The notes beneath the pieces are model-generated. The model was not told the origin of the DNA and made no database searches. It saw only the letters and a list, made by a program, of their open reading frames with translations. A program made the translations under genes and the position numbers. Source: Terfezia claveryi (Eukaryota > Ascomycota > Pezizomycetes > Pezizales > Pezizaceae). From it: a stretch of 64,000 nt of DNA. The stretch covers positions 1 through 64,000 of the forward strand of contig WHUX01000053.1 of NCBI GenBank assembly GCA_015179025.1. The letters are read 5' to 3'. Below are positions 11,919 to 21,719 of this stretch, piece by piece (positions within the stretch are counted from its first letter, which is position 1; each line of letters begins with the position of its first letter).

Positions 11919-13296
11919 GTGCACATCGAAGTAGCGGGGAGGTGGGTGAATGACTTTGGGATTATTTGATTTGATTTGATTATGCTTTTATCTGTTTGAT
12001 TTTATATCGCGTTTATCTGTTGTCTGAATCTCCTTTATTATATCTAAAGCCCTCACAAAAAAAAACGGCCCAGTTGGCTTTCGCGGTTTCGCGAGTTTTC
12101 TTTTTTTCATAATTTCCCATTTCCTTTAGTTCTTCTTCTGTTTATGTTACTTGAGGTTGAGTTGAAGAGTACTTGTTCCTTTCTCGTGCCTGTTGTTTAG
12201 TCCGTGTCGTTGAATGGCGGTCTGGGATGAGATGATTAGGCTTTTTTTTTTTTTTTTTTTTGGGCCAGGGAGGGTATTGGGTATGAGAATTTTTTTGTTT
12301 GAGTCCGTTTATGATTTGGTTAAGGGTATTGGGTATGAGGATATTTTTTTCGTTTGAGTCTGTTTATCATTAGGTTACTTTGATAGTGATCTCGTTCCAG
12401 CTGATAGTTAGGTGAATTTATCTGATTTGTTGTATGCCTGATAACTGGTACAAATTAGAGTTGTTTCCCTCTTAAGTACTGTAGACGCAATCAAGACTAG
12501 TAGACGCGCGCTATCGACTTCCCAAAGTACCTGACTACCCAATGCGGTAAGGAGTCGTGCCTTTAACTCCCGTCTAACTGGAAAAGTAAGTCAACTAAAA
12601 TACCGGGTACTATTAGTTTAGTTTAGTTGGCTGTTTTATATCATTAAACTTGTGGTACCACGATCCATGTCTAGGTACCTATCAGTACCCCAGAGCGAGT
12701 TACCACCCAACCTATTTTGCACTGGAATACATATCAACCTTTACTGCATAAGCTCGACCAACTAGTTACTTAGTATGTCAAGGATCATTTGTTTTATTAT
12801 TTTATATAAGTATATATACGGTACTCTGTCCCTTGGTTCGCTGTTTGCCCAACGATCTTTGATACCACTGCGATACCTGTGGGTCCAAACCTTGTTAGGT
12901 ATATATGCCCCTGTGTAGTTTATGTATGAATTTATATATATGTAATTCAAATTATCCATGTAATTAAAGTCTACTAATAGTAATAAGGCCAACTACTCTA
13001 TTTACAGAGCAGATGTATTATAATTGATGGATTCATGTATATAAGTCTAATCTAATTGTATTATTATATGAATTATAATTAAATAATTTAGATAAAATAT
13101 ACGTGAATTTATGTATGGATAATACATAGCTGTACCTCCCTGTACTTTAAACTATGGACAATCTTGGCATGGCCATGTATTGTGTACCTAGTATAATAGT
13201 ATAGTAATAGTTATAATAGCATAGTTGCATCCACACAGCCTGCAGAATAACCAATTCCGCCGGCGCACACATAGACACCGATACACCTCTACCACC
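11919..13296. other. intergenic, AT-rich, with a MITE-end remnant
   Basis: Spacer of 1.38 kb. It has poly-T runs (12241-12261), two similar GGGTATTGGGTATGAG blocks (about 12274 and 12327), and at 12741-12759 a 19-bp word identical to the inner side of the inverted repeat of the element at 44716-44882. The last 350 bp before the next gene are AT-rich. No gene seen. Confidence 0.5.
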
Positions 13297-14127
13297 ATGA
13301 GCTGGTTCTTTGGCTCCCCCTCCTCCTCCCCACCCCCTCCTGAGGGGAAGGACCCTTCTCCCACCCCCACACCCACCCCCAAGGACCCAATCGCCTCCCT
13401 CGAGCCCTCTCTCAGGGAATATCTCCAATCGCAGTACACAAAGTCCCGCACGACCACCAGCAGCACCAGCACCAGCGCCAGCAGCAACATCCCACCGTCT
13501 CCCAGCAACAACCCCCCTCCCACGAACAACCCCTCCTCGTACGGCACCCGCTACTCCCACCTCTGGGCCACCTACCAGCCCCCATACACCACCATCACCC
13601 CCGCCACCGAGCAAGAAGCCCTCACGACCATCATGCGAGCGCACCATACGCGGAAAACGCTGCTGACCCGCACCGCGCTCGAGAACTGTTCCGAAATCGA
13701 GCTCGCCCTGCACGAGTGCTACCGGTCCGGGGGCCTCAAGGGTCGGCTTACAAACTGTTCTAAGCAAGCAAAGCAGCTCGATGACTGCTACTCAACGCAG
13801 GTGAAGTTGTTACGGGCGCTCGGGTATATGGCTGAGGTGGGGAGGGAGAGGGCGGTCGAGGAGAGTATACAGTTGCATGCGGATAGGCTGTATAGGGAGA
13901 AGGTTAGGGAGGAAAGGGAGGCGGAGGAGAGGGTGGGGAGGAGGAGGGAGGGGGAGGGGAAGGTTGGGGAGGTGGAGGAGGTGGAGGAGGTAGAGGAGGG
14001 TTGGTTGAAGCTGAAGGCGGGGTGGGGCCCGAAGAGGGGGGAGGAGGGGATTGGGAGGACGAAGATGGGAGGGGTGGAGATTGTTATTGAGCCGGCGGGG
14101 CAGGAGGGGGAGGGGGAGAAGCGGTGA
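13297..14127 (+). CDS. twin-CX9C protein of the PANTS-like (DUF3128) type
   Basis: Single exon of 276 residues, starting at an ATG in ACCACC context. The N-terminal half is a Pro/Ser/Thr-rich disordered region. The conserved part (about residues 110-190) contains two CX9C pairs, C-SEIELALHE-C and C-SKQAKQLDD-C, separated by a short loop with YRSGGLKGRLTN. Twin CX9C helices are usually imported into the mitochondrial intermembrane space and oxidised by Mia40; the spacing and flanks look like the fungal DUF3128/PANTS-like family, whose role is poorly defined. Mitochondrial placement is an inference, since the long N-terminus is not a clear presequence. The C-terminal third is Glu/Arg/Gly-rich. 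It converges with the oxygenase gene 210 bp away. Confidence 0.6.
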   Translation: MSWFFGSPSSSPPPPEGKDPSPTPTPTPKDPIASLEPSLREYLQSQYTKSRTTTSSTSTSASSNIPPSPSNNPPPTNNPSSYGTRYSHLWATYQPPYTTITPATEQEALTTIMRAHHTRKTLLTRTALENCSEIELALHECYRSGGLKGRLTNCSKQAKQLDDCYSTQVKLLRALGYMAEVGRERAVEESIQLHADRLYREKVREEREAEERVGRRREGEGKVGEVEEVEEVEEGWLKLKAGWGPKRGEEGIGRTKMGGVEIVIEPAGQEGEGEKR

Positions 14128-14337
14128 TGAGAGTATATAACTTGGGGCGGAGGGGGTTCATCGAGAGTATGTGAAAATGCATGGACTGCGTAAATGGGGT
14201 GATGCAGGCTAATGAGGTTCTGGGGCTCTAGATTTAAATCTGTAAATTACCCTCATTTCTACTCTTTGCAGAATTCAGCGCTCCCCCAAAAGGGCGAGAA
14301 GCATGGTTTCCACTACATCCCCACCAAGCCAGTATCT

Positions 14338-15422
14338 CTACCTTCCCCCCTCCTCCTCCTTCTTCTTCTCCACAACCTTCCTAAACATAAACTCACTCCT
14401 AACGGTAATCTTTTCCCCATCCCGCACCTTCTCCCCCGTATGAATCAGGTCCCTCTGCTGGAAAATCAACACCCTCCCCTGCCTCGCCTCGACATCAATC
14501 CTCGTACTATGGTCCTTTCCCGTGCGTCCCCAGAAACTTGTCGCGCCGCCGGCTAGCCCCGGGGAGGAGAGGTATATTTGGATTGTTATCCAGGACTTTT
14601 CTAGGGGCTGCGAGGAATCCCAGTCGGGGAGGTCCGAGGTGAGAAAGTGCCCGTCGCAGTGGCCTGGTGCGGAATTAGTTTTGTTAGCTAGCTAGGGGAG
14701 GTGGGCGGGGGGGAATTACGGTGGAAGAACTGGCCGGGCCTATATTTCAGAAATCGGAGGAGCGGATTGACTCTACACATGTCCCATCTAACTATAACTA
14801 TCTCCTCCTGATCTCCCTTCCCCATTCCTTTTCCCAATCCACTTTTCACAGCCATCTTCTTCCTCGCCGCTAACCCCAACCTCACCCCCCTGGGGACAAT
14901 ATGACCAAATCTCTTTTCACCTCCCTCTCTCCTCCCCCTCTCCTCCTCCTTCTCCTCCTCCCCCTCCCCTCTCGGCTCATACAGCACCTCCAACCCCAAC
15001 TCCCTCATCCACGGGCCCAGCCGCTCATATATCCACTCCCCCGCACACTCGTCCTGGCGCATGATCCTCTCGGAGTTCCGATAGTTCACCGCGACGCGCC
15101 CGTCGACTTCGGCGGGGACCCACGGGCCGGTGGACTCGGCGAGGGAGATGAGCGCGGCGCATTCCGCAGGGGTGAAGAGGTGGTCGATGATGAGCGCCAG
15201 ATGCGTCGTGTAGGACGCAGAGAGGGGGGAGGTGGGAAAGTGAATTATGTGCGCGGTGGGCTGAGGTTCTGAGGGGTCGATGGAGGTGGAGGTGGGGGCC
15301 CAGGGTGGTGCGGTGGGATGAGGGAGGCCGTTTGAGAGGTGAAGCGGGTGGAAGTATGCTGGTAATGGTGATGGTACCTCCTCGTCGTCGCCGTTGCCGG
15401 GCTGGGAGAAGGCAGCACCCAT
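14338..15422 (-). CDS. 2-oxoglutarate/Fe(II) dioxygenase, prolyl-hydroxylase type
   Basis: Two exons, 15422..14720 and 14663..14338, give 342 residues. The 56-bp intron has donor GTAATT, a GCTAAC branch and a CAG acceptor, and falls inside the iron-binding motif: YRPGQFFHR joins to HCDGHFLTSDLPDW. The metal ligands would be H236, D238 and H309 (in QQRDLIHTGEKV), and the 2OG-binding basic residue R323 (in KITVRSEFMF). The fold also shows IDHLFTPAECAALISLAE upstream, a usual P4H-type start. Residues 150-210 form a charged Glu/Arg/Lys insertion. Fungal proteins of this type hydroxylate unknown protein or small-molecule targets; no signal peptide is visible. Confidence 0.82.
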
Positions 15423-16067
15423 GGTTTGGGCGTTGAAGTTAGTTGATTTTTTTTGTAGGGCCGATGTATAGTAGATAAGAATGGGGATTTTAGAGACCTA
15501 ACATATGAAGATGTGAAACTGAGAAAAAAAAAAAAAAAATATGTTGAAACCCTCCCGCTCAGATATGCTTATATAGGTAAAGAAATAAAAAAAGGACAGA
15601 TAACGTAAAACTCGACCCCCCTCTCCCCAAAGAAAAAGCTATCTGTTGACTTACTTGCGCCAGTATACTCATTATCTGCGCTATGCTGTGAGTCAGTTCA
15701 AGTACTAGAGGTGTGTGTGTGTGTGTGGGGGGGGGGGTGGTTGATGATTTGGTTTGTTTATGATACAGGTATATACTACTTAATACTGTTGGGTTGGTTG
15801 CTTTGCAGGCGAGATGTGTTTTGTATTACATATCTGCCTAGTAGGGAGGGGGGATCAACGCTCGGCGCAAGATGTCAGTCAGATCAGTCAGAATTCGAAA
15901 GGATGGTTATGGTACATGTACCTACAGTACATATATATGGGACTTGTAGAGAAAAAAAGCTGCAGACGCAGCACACCAGAGGTTCAAATCAAATGTTTTG
16001 GGGAAGTTTGGAATCGAATCTGTACATGTGGTGTAAATGGACTAGGTAGGTATGCTCTAGGGTTAGT

Positions 16068-16114
<47 letters not shown>

Positions 16115-16456
16115 TTTTTTTGCTTTTTGATGAGATATGGCTAATATAGATATATATATACTGAGTAAGTAAGTTAAGTTAAGTTAAGTTAAGTAAAGTG
16201 AATGTTTTGGAGAGGGAAGTATTTATTACATATGTACAGTACAGTACAGTATGTACAGTAGATACTACCTACCTGGTATGTTAACTGGTATGTACCGGTA
16301 AGTACTTCTGTAGGCACTAGCTCTTGCTTCCAAATAACGGGGGCCCCCCAAAAAAAAAAAAAAAAAAATTTGTTTAAAATTGGCAAAAATACCCCGGTTT
16401 GGTTTTAACCTATGTACAGTATGTAGGTAGCTACATAGATGATATAATTTGATTTT

Positions 16457-16492
<36 letters not shown>

Positions 16493-16795
16493 GAAGGGGG
16501 GTGGGGAGGCACGCTGCTTCAGGGTAAAGTTTAACCAAAGTTCCTAAAACGCTTTCGCTTACCTAATCAACATGCCAATGGCTGCAAGAAACCTGCAACC
16601 AGACTCTCCTACCCAAACATCTACCTACTAAGTAGACATCCAAATATCCAAGCATCAAGCATCAAGCATCCAACGTTCCAACATCAACAACAACACAACA
16701 CAACACAACACAACCCAACCATCCCCCCCACCTCCCCCCAGAAAAAAAAATAAAGAAAAATAAAAATAATAATAACGGGGGAAAATAAAAAAAAA
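15423..16795. other. intergenic, microsatellites and poly-A/T
   Basis: Divergent spacer of 1.37 kb between the oxygenase (-) and LSM5 (+). It holds a TTTA array (about 16068-16117), AAGTT units (16171-16196), GTACAGTACAGTACAG (16234-16250), poly-A (16350-16368) and a T run of about 33 (16458-16491). The last 150 bp are C/A-rich and form the probable LSM5 leader. No gene seen. Confidence 0.55.
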
Positions 16796-17459
16796 ATGTC
16801 CTCAGCATCCACGCTTCTCCCCCTCGGTACGACAAACCCCCCTCCCCCCTCCCCCCTCCCCCTTCCCCCAACCAACAAAACAACCCCAAACACAAAACTA
16901 ACCTTCCCCCCCCCCTCTGGGCCACCACCACCACCACAGAGCTAATCGACAAATGTGTCGGCTCGCGAATCTGGGTCGTGATGAAAGGCGACAAAGAATT
17001 CAGCGGGATGCTTGTCGGTTTCGACGATTACGTTAGTACGTAAAATTATCTTTTTCACTTTCTCCCCCCCTCAAGACACCAACGGTTAACTAACAAGGTC
17101 TATTTTGCAGATATGGTTCTTGAGGATGTGACAGAATAGTAACTAGCTACAACCCCCCCAGAAAAAGAATAACACTGGTTCTTGCGAGGGGAGGAGGAAC
17201 TGGTGGTGGTGGACGGAAACTGACCCGTTGGAAAATAAAACTTAGTGATGCGCAGGAGCTCAAGTCAAGTTGAAGAAGATATTACTCAATGGGAATAATA
17301 TATGCATGGTATGTTATATATCCCCGGGAGGGGTGGGGGAGGGGGGGTCCACGTGGAGTGTGTGATATGGCAGACTGGATGGGACCTGATATATTAAATT
17401 TGTTTTGCTTGATGAAATAGTTAATCCCCGGAGGCGATGGGCCTGCTGCGACGGCATGA
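16796..17459 (+). CDS. lsm5: U6 snRNA-associated Sm-like protein LSm5 (one junction unresolved)
   Basis: Five small exons are recognised: 16796..16826 ([10 protein letters not shown]), 16940..17035 ([20 protein letters not shown]...), 17111..17138 (NMVLEDVTE), about 17256..17308 ([14 protein letters not shown]) and 17421..17459 ([12 protein letters not shown], stop). Together they give the Sm1 and Sm2 motifs of LSm5, a subunit of the Lsm1-7 ring (mRNA decay) and Lsm2-8 ring (U6 snRNP). Four of five exons join in phase with canonical sites. The third intron does not: exon 3 ends two bases into a codon at a GTAACT donor, while the only good acceptor before exon 4 (GCGCAG at 17250-17255) requires one base. 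Either a base is missing from the assembly, a noncanonical site is used, or a tiny exon was missed. Confidence 0.8.
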
Positions 17460-17791
17460 GAGAGGGATGACGGACGGGGGTAGGATATAACGACACTATT
17501 ACTACTACTCTTACGACCACTGAGGGGGACTTGTTTCTGGGGTTACCAACCTGGCTAAACCTCACTAATGATATGAGCGTTGGACATGGGCAAACTACGA
17601 GCACAAACGGGATATATCCAGGTGCCGCAACTGTAGCTTCAGTATGAACAAAAAAAAAAAAAAAGAAAAGTACTGAAATAATTCCTAGACTTCCTATAGA
17701 GTCCGAGATTTTTTAGATGCCATCTTTCAAACGCCGGAAACGTCAAAAGTACCCAAATCAAGATGTATTATCAAAGTGATTTCATCTCCGC
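17460..17791. other. 3' intergenic between LSM5 and RIO2
   Basis: Convergent 330-bp spacer, with a poly-A run at about 17649-17663. Nothing else seen. Confidence 0.6.
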
Positions 17792-19189
17792 TTATAACGG
17801 CACGAACTCAATCTTATCCTTGGTGATGTCTAGTAGCTTCATCGCTTCAGTGACATCGCCCTCATCATTCTCCCCTTTTACCTCTTCATCTTCATCTTCA
17901 TCTCCATCTTCCTCTTCATCTTCGTCCCCCTTTTCACTTCCCCCCTCCTCATCCTCATCATCCTCATCATCCTCATCCTCATCCTCATCCTCATCCCCAT
18001 CCCCATCCCCATCCCCATCCCCTGCTTGCTCCCCTTCACCATCACCCCCCCTCTGGTCTCTAATAGCCTTCTCCAGCTCCTTCAGCTGCTTCTTACTAAA
18101 ACCCGTCGCATCCACCAACGCATCTAGCCTTACCGGCCCTTCCACCTCCTCCTCGACCACCTTCTCCCCCTTGCCGACTTTCTTCCCCTTCCTCACCTTC
18201 TCCACCACCCTCCTCCTAATAACCTTCAGCACATCCTTCTCCCACCTCGGCAGCGTCTTCTCATCCACCACCCAGCCCCACCTCCTCTGAAACCATCTCT
18301 TCAATCCCTCCAAGTCCCTCTCCCACATCTCCCTCGCATTAGGATGATCCACGCTGACCATCTGCGGAAAATCAATAACCACAACCTCCGTCGTGCCTTC
18401 ATAGCATAGCAAATTAAACTCGTTAAAATCCCCATGCACCAATCCATGCTGTCCCAATCTCACTAGTAACTCCATCAGCCTCGCCCACAGCCCGGGAATA
18501 TCCGGACAACTCTGCAGATTCCTCAACGGCGGAGCCCGGTGCAGCGTCATGAGGAGGGTATGTCTATTCTGCGAGATTAACTTTGGAACAGGAAAGTTAT
18601 GGTTGTAGAGGGCCGCCATGAAAGAAGCTTCTCTCGCCGCAGACAGTCGCGAGAGCTGTTGCCACGAGGACTTGAATATTCGATTATTATTAAGATAATC
18701 CCTACTCCTCTTGACACTGCGAAAACTAATCCTCCCCAGCCTATGAATCTTCAACACGGCCTGCTCCGCGCCCTCCTCTAGCCTCGCCGCAGGGGCCACC
18801 TCCGCCATCGCCTCACTTGTCTTATTAACCGTCAGATGCAAATTTGGTGGGGTAGCGACAACATAAACATCGCTCTCCTTGCCCACGCCGAGCGGAGTCT
18901 GGCTAATAGAGAATACCATATTTTTCTTAATCATCGAATGTAGAGACAGATAGTCGAGGCCTCCGTATGTGAGCCTGTAGCCATCGTAAGTGGTGTTTTT
19001 GACTTTTGCGATCAAGCCGGCTTTGGCGAGAGTGGAGATGGACCGAGATATGGAGCCGTGGAGGGAGCTGAGTTGTGAGATGAGCGCGGTGGGAACGACT
19101 TCGTGGTTTTTGGAGCCGAGCTCGACGGCGGTGAGGACCCGCCAGTCGTCGGGGGAGAGGTAACGGAGGTGGGCGGTATTGAGCTTCAT
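17792..19189 (-). CDS. rio2: atypical serine/threonine kinase/ATPase RIO2
   Basis: Single exon, 465 residues, starting MKLNTAHLRYLSPDDWRVL as usual in RIO2. Order: an N-terminal winged helix (1-90); the RIO kinase with nucleotide loop GVGKESDVYVV; the lysine strand VLKIHRLGRISFRSVK; the catalytic loop HGDFNEFNLL; and the metal-binding VVVIDFPQMVS. All key residues are present. RIO2 acts in final maturation of the 40S ribosomal subunit and release of assembly factors in the cytoplasm. The C-terminal tail (about 400-450) is an almost pure Asp/Glu/Gly run made by GAT/GAG-type codons (a TCATCC microsatellite on the + strand). It is divergent from the LYR protein gene, with 234 bp between the two start regions. 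Confidence 0.95.
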   Translation of the reverse strand: MKLNTAHLRYLSPDDWRVLTAVELGSKNHEVVPTALISQLSSLHGSISRSISTLAKAGLIAKVKNTTYDGYRLTYGGLDYLSLHSMIKKNMVFSISQTPLGVGKESDVYVVATPPNLHLTVNKTSEAMAEVAPAARLEEGAEQAVLKIHRLGRISFRSVKRSRDYLNNNRIFKSSWQQLSRLSAAREASFMAALYNHNFPVPKLISQNRHTLLMTLHRAPPLRNLQSCPDIPGLWARLMELLVRLGQHGLVHGDFNEFNLLCYEGTTEVVVIDFPQMVSVDHPNAREMWERDLEGLKRWFQRRWGWVVDEKTLPRWEKDVLKVIRRRVVEKVRKGKKVGKGEKVVEEEVEGPVRLDALVDATGFSKKQLKELEKAIRDQRGGDGEGEQAGDGDGDGDGDEDEDEDEDDEDDEDEEGGSEKGDEDEEEDGDEDEDEEVKGENDEGDVTEAMKLLDITKDKIEFVPL

Positions 19190-19260
19190 AGCTGGGCGAG
19201 GTGCTGTAAGGGAGGGAAGTAAGAGATGTTTGATATTTGTTCTACCAATCCTGCCAAGAT

Positions 19261-19310
19261 ACCTGAAATCTTGGCATCAACCTGAAATCAATCCTGCCAA
19301 GATTTCAGGT
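19261..19310. repeat. 16-bp perfect inverted repeat in rio2/LYR divergent promoter
   Basis: ACCTGAAATCTTGGCA at 19261-19276 is exactly repeated in reverse complement at 19295-19310, with an 18-nt loop. A second overlapping pair uses CTTGGCATC and GATGCCAAG (19312-19320). It sits in the short spacer between two divergent genes. Confidence 0.9.
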
Positions 19311-19423
19311 GGATGCCAAGCATTTTACTTTGTATTGCTCAATCTCGATATTTATTTACAACAGTCCTCCATGTATACGTACAGTACCTACAATCGGGCT
19401 CCAGCTCTGCCATCTCAACAGTC

Positions 19424-20499
19424 ATGCCCGCCCCCCCACCAACCCCATCCACCTCTACCGCTCCCTCCTCCGTGAAACCTCCTACCTCTTCGACGCCAAA
19501 GCCCGCACCGTCCTCCCCACATATATCCGGCAAGCCTTCACCTGTCACCGCCAAGTCTCCTCCAGCCCCCGCCTCACCACCTACCTCAAACTCGGCCGGC
19601 GTACCCACTCCCTCTTCATCCGCGCCAACGCCGGCGACCCAAAAGCCTGCATAGCCCTCCTCCGGTGGACGTACGCCCGGCGTGGCCGACCCCGCCGAGA
19701 ATCCCTCCAGCCCTTAATCACAGCCGAGCTCGAGGACCCGCTGATACCCAATGAGTTACAGACCCGAGTCCCGGTAATCCTGCCCCAGTTGAAAGCGCTG
19801 GCGAGGGTGCAGCAGGGGAGGGTGAAGCGGCTTACGCCGGCTATCCCCGAGACAAATATTTATGGGAAGCCGTTCCCGTTGAGGAGAGAGGCGAATATAA
19901 GGAAGAAGGTGTATAGGGAGGCAATAAGTAAAATGTTGCCGCCGGTGGAGGAGGAGGAGATGAGGTGGCTGGAGATGCTGGTGATGGGGGAGTTGGATAT
20001 GCCGGTGGTGAAGAGGAGGAGGAGGCCACTAGGGGAGGGGGAGATGGATCAGGGGGAGGTGAGAAGGAGGGAGGTGTTGAGTAGGGTGGATGGGCATTAT
20101 ATTACAAAGCAGTTTAGGAGGAGGTTGTATACACAGATATTGGCGGAGTCGCCGAGGTTGTTTTATGAGGTGGAGGATGATGAGGGTAATGGGAAGAGTG
20201 AGGATGATTCGGAGAGTGAAGAGAGTGAGGATGATGGGGAGAGTGAAGAGAGTGAGGATGATGGGGAGAGTGAAGATTATGAGCGGAGAGGAAGCGGAGT
20301 AAAGGAGGAAAGTGGAAAGCTGGGAAAGTGGAAAGCACAATTTTCGCCGCTGGGGAGAGGGAAGAAACCTGTGGTGGGCCTAGCGGAGGAATTTGACGAG
20401 GATGAAGTGGACAGGGCCAAAAACGTGCACGGTGGGGGAAGGGGAACCCCGGGTTTGGTGGGGATGAAGAAGAGGGAGAAGGTGAAGGGTGACATCTAA
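19424..20499 (+). CDS. LYR-motif protein, Cup1-like (start in different frame)
   Basis: The frame that ends at 20499 codes a protein of about 358-395 residues. Near its start it has NPIHLYRSLLRETSYLFDAKAR, a complex-1/LYR helix, followed by YIRQAFTCHR and the segment LKLGRRTHSLFIRANAGDPKACIALLRWTYARRGRPRR. Fungal Cup1-like proteins have an LYR helix near the N-terminus and a long basic/acidic C-terminus, like this one. The C-terminal third contains repeats of SEESEDDGE. The problem is the start: no ATG precedes the LYR motif in this frame. The ATG at 19424 opens MPAPP in the next frame, and one more C in the C7 run at 19431-19437 would put it in frame with HLYR. A base missing in the assembly, or a small upstream exon, are the likely explanations. 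LYR proteins usually serve mitochondrial Fe-S or respiratory assembly; the role here is unknown. Confidence 0.65.
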
Positions 20500-20903
20500 G
20501 GCCATGTGTGGGGCATCAATAGTGGGCATACAAACTACCTCACCGCGCTGACTCTCACATGATCTGGCACTGGCACTGCTCGATTTAAATATTTTTTTTT
20601 CATTAGATCCGTCTGTGAGGGTAACCCCCAGGAGGATTTCGCCAAAGTAGCAACTAACCCTCCCCCAATCAACAAAACATTTCTGAAAATCATTATTAAT
20701 TTTTCTTATTCCTGAATTGAGGGTAAATTTATTAGGAGTTTTTTTTTGATATTTCATAATATCACCCTCTTTTATCGAACACCATTTCGTTACCTGACAA
20801 AGATATTCATACAGCCTGAACCCATACATTACAGTGTGGGTCTAGTAAACTTGAATCCCCAGTCTCCCCTTCCACTTCCCACCTTCTTCCCATTCCCTCC
20901 TAG
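20500..20903. other. 3' intergenic
   Basis: Convergent 400-bp spacer between the LYR protein and 6-phosphogluconolactonase genes, with short T runs at 20591 and 20741. Nothing else seen. Confidence 0.6.
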
Positions 20904-21719
20904 TTACAGGACACCCTTAACAAATCCCTGCACCCCCTCGATAGCCTTATCATCTACGAACCACGCCACCCTATCCCCTCCCGCTTGCCTATTGACCCAA
21001 CTACACGGCAACCCCTCCTCCGGCGCCTCAAACACCTTCTTCAGCACGTCCCTCTTCCCCTCCCCCGTCGCCACAAACACCACATGATTCGCATGAGTCA
21101 GCACCGGCAACGTGAGCGTAATCCTCCTGGGGGGAATCTTTGGCGCGTCCTCGATCGCCGCCACCCAGGCACTGTCCTCTCTCAGTAACTCATGGCCTGG
21201 GAATAACGACGCCGTGTGTCCGTCTGGCCCGACCCCTAAAAGAATTAAGTCAAACACAGGCACCTTGACCGAATCCTTTGCCGCAAAACATCTAACTAGC
21301 GTCTGTTCATAGGCATCCGCAATCTCCTGCGTGACACCCCTTTCATCCCTTGCCTCGAGGAGGGTGTCGTCGATAGGGTAGACTGTAGGTTTCCCGTGCC
21401 GATACCCAGAGGGAATTCTATCCAGTATAGTCCTCTTGAATTGTAGGTAGTTGGAATCAGAGTGGTCCAGGGGCACGGCTCGTTCATCGGCAAAGAAGAT
21501 CTCCCATTGAGGCCACTTTGTGTTGGGGTTGAGGAGAAGTGCTTTCGGGTCCCTGACTAGAACATCGAGGAGAGAGCCACCGGAGATTGCAACCCGGAAC
21601 TTGGGGTGCCCGTGTCGCTGGAGGGCGGTGTCCTGTAGCCTCAGGATGTAGGCGCCAAGGGACGACGAAAGGGTATCTACCTTTGGATAGGAGAAGACTC
21701 GGGGGAGTTTATTCGCCAT
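20904..21719 (-). CDS. 6-phosphogluconolactonase
   Basis: Single exon, 271 residues, of usual length for cytosolic SOL/DevB-type lactonases. Family motifs: FRVAISGGSLLDVL near the N-terminus, WEIFFADERAVPLDHSDSNY, the catalytic-site segment DLILLGVGPDGHTASLFPGH, and ITLTLPVLTHANHVVFVATGEGK near the end. It hydrolyses 6-phosphogluconolactone to 6-phosphogluconate, the second step of the oxidative pentose phosphate pathway. No signal or membrane segment. The ATG at 21719 follows an AATAAGG-like leader. Confidence 0.95.
   Translation of the reverse strand: MANKLPRVFSYPKVDTLSSSLGAYILRLQDTALQRHGHPKFRVAISGGSLLDVLVRDPKALLLNPNTKWPQWEIFFADERAVPLDHSDSNYLQFKRTILDRIPSGYRHGKPTVYPIDDTLLEARDERGVTQEIADAYEQTLVRCFAAKDSVKVPVFDLILLGVGPDGHTASLFPGHELLREDSAWVAAIEDAPKIPPRRITLTLPVLTHANHVVFVATGEGKRDVLKKVFEAPEEGLPCSWVNRQAGGDRVAWFVDDKAIEGVQGFVKGVL

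Noticed and set aside
15814..16149. Frame ending in FIYLFIYL repeats
   Set aside because: It reads through a TTTA microsatellite.
17763..18290. Long Ser/Pro frame on the + strand
   Set aside because: It is the reverse of the Asp/Glu-rich tail of RIO2 (TCATCC microsatellite).
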